From the IMG/VR virus record IMGVR_UViG_3300049927_000048, positions 1-20,831 of that record: DNA of 20,831 nucleotides, one strand, 5' to 3'. The translations under genes and the position numbers were made by a program. How positions within the stretch are numbered: the first letter of the stretch is position 1; the number at the start of each line of letters is the position of its first letter. The DNA is from a virus. This document shows positions 20,284 to 20,831 of the stretch, one piece after another. The notes beneath the pieces were generated by a model. It searched no databases. It saw only the letters and a program-made list of their open reading frames with translations, and was not told the DNA's origin.

Positions 20284-20323
20284 TACCAACACCAAACTTT
20301 TTTAGAGAGACTTTTTACTACCT
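20284..20323 (+). promoter_or_regulatory. T-rich leader of the capsid gene
   Basis: The 40-base gap holds two T runs, ACTTTTTTA and ACTTTTTAC, flanking AGAGAG. There is no clear ribosome binding site at the normal distance: the GAGAG is about 14 bases from the ATG. An AT-rich unpaired leader can raise translation of a highly expressed capsid gene; a promoter here is also possible. Confidence 0.3.
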
Positions 20324-20831
20324 ATGGCTACCTATCAGACCTTCCAGATGGTCGGCATCAAAGAGAGCATCGCCGACGTCATCACCAACCTCTCCCCGCG
20401 CAAGACGCCCTTCCAGAGCGCCATCGGCAACGAAAAGGTGACCCAGCCCCTGTTCCAGTGGCAGGAAGACAGCCTGCGCGCCGTCGCGACCAACGCTGCG
20501 GTCGAAGGCGCGGACGCGTCCTTCATCACGGCGGTCCCGACCGTCATGCGCAATAACTTCACGCAAATCTTCACCGAAAGCGTGCAGGTTGCTGACCGTG
20601 CGGACATCGTGTCCACCTACGGCCGCAAGCGCGAAATGGCCTACCAGATGGCGAAGTCTGCCGCTCAGGTAAAGCGCGACTTCGAAAACGCCCTCGTTGG
20701 CAACGCCCAGGCGAAGGCCTCGGGTTCGGCTGCCGTTGCGTCCACCCTGGCTTCGGTCCAGGTGCAGCTCGATCCGTCTACCGTGTCCTACGCTGGCGCG
20801 GCGACCAACCTGACGGAAGCTGTACTCGTTG
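20324..20831 (+). CDS. Major capsid protein (SU10/DUF5309-like), N-terminal 169 residues
   Basis: The gene is cut by the window end. The visible part opens MATYQTFQMVGIKESIADVI and continues with SPRKTPFQSAIGNEKVTQPL, FQWQEDSLRAVATNAAVEGA and TYGRKREMAYQMAKSAAQVK. This string of motifs (S-P-x-KTPF, FQWQ-x-DSLR, VEGADAS, TYGR-x-x-E-x-AYQ-x-AK) is that of the HK97-fold major capsid family found in SU10-like and related podoviruses (DUF5309). Hundreds of copies build the head. It directly follows the scaffold gene, as expected. The start is the only reasonable ATG. Confidence 0.85.
   Translation, partial: MATYQTFQMVGIKESIADVITNLSPRKTPFQSAIGNEKVTQPLFQWQEDSLRAVATNAAVEGADASFITAVPTVMRNNFTQIFTESVQVADRADIVSTYGRKREMAYQMAKSAAQVKRDFENALVGNAQAKASGSAAVASTLASVQVQLDPSTVSYAGAATNLTEAVLV

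Noticed and set aside
19246-20295. 349-residue open frame on the minus strand, antisense to the scaffold gene
   Set aside because: It mirrors the acidic GAC/GAA-rich codons of the scaffold, giving Val/Phe/Leu runs. The plus-strand protein has the expected composition and place, and the antisense frame has no ribosome binding site.
1-20831. CRISPR arrays, tRNA or rRNA genes, insertion sequences, retroelement template/variable repeats
   Set aside because: No regularly spaced direct repeats, no cloverleaf, no transposase or reverse transcriptase, and no near-identical long repeats were seen. Searches by eye can miss diverged copies.

Overview
The window is part of a tailed bacteriophage or prophage genome with a short-tailed (podovirus-type) virion. 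The evidence is a P22-type portal, a terminase pair, an acidic scaffold, a SU10/DUF5309-like major capsid protein, a P22 gp10-like hub protein, a collar-domain tail fibre and a set of ejection-type virion proteins. There is no tail tape measure or contractile sheath. Base composition is moderately GC-rich with C-ending codons in most genes. Strong Shine-Dalgarno sites and tight TAATG/ATGA junctions suit a Gram-negative, proteobacterial host, but the host cannot be fixed from this sequence. The start of a likely tyrosine integrase at the left edge suggests a temperate or once-temperate phage.

Left arm (about 1-4220, minus strand): a string of small genes. From right to left these are three short hypothetical genes (about 4220-3593), a cysteine-rich 244-residue protein of a phage family of unknown function, six overlapping small genes (2771-1491), a 120-residue acidic protein, and then a compact unit. 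That unit comprises a tiny membrane protein, a MarR-like winged-helix regulator, a tiny exported or membrane protein, and the integrase, which runs off the window. A TTGACA promoter overlapped by an 18-bp inverted repeat (TGTTCC-N6-GGAACA) stands just before this unit and looks like an autoregulated lysogeny or excision switch.

Middle (about 4221-5010): a non-coding divergence region of roughly 790 bp with several inverted repeats, a cluster of GGGTCC-type motifs, a candidate minus-strand promoter and no convincing gene.

Right arm (5011-20831, plus strand): the virion genes. A tail fibre gene stands alone, flanked by non-coding DNA. After a 173-bp leader, where two mutually exclusive hairpins overlap the ribosome binding site, a tightly packed operon runs: hub/stopper-like protein, three small proteins, three ejection-type proteins (one with an S74-like C-terminus, one with a lytic transglycosylase domain, and one of 963 residues with a Pro-rich linker and an apparently inserted GNAT-like domain), small and large terminase, portal, a Pro-rich protein, a small acidic protein, scaffold, and major capsid protein (cut by the window end).

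The main items for a second look are the regulator/operator/integrase unit, the leader hairpins at 6179-6213, a repeated element (TGYGAKTTGTGCTGYAATT) before minus-strand genes, and patches of unlike codon use inside three structural genes that suggest mosaic exchange.
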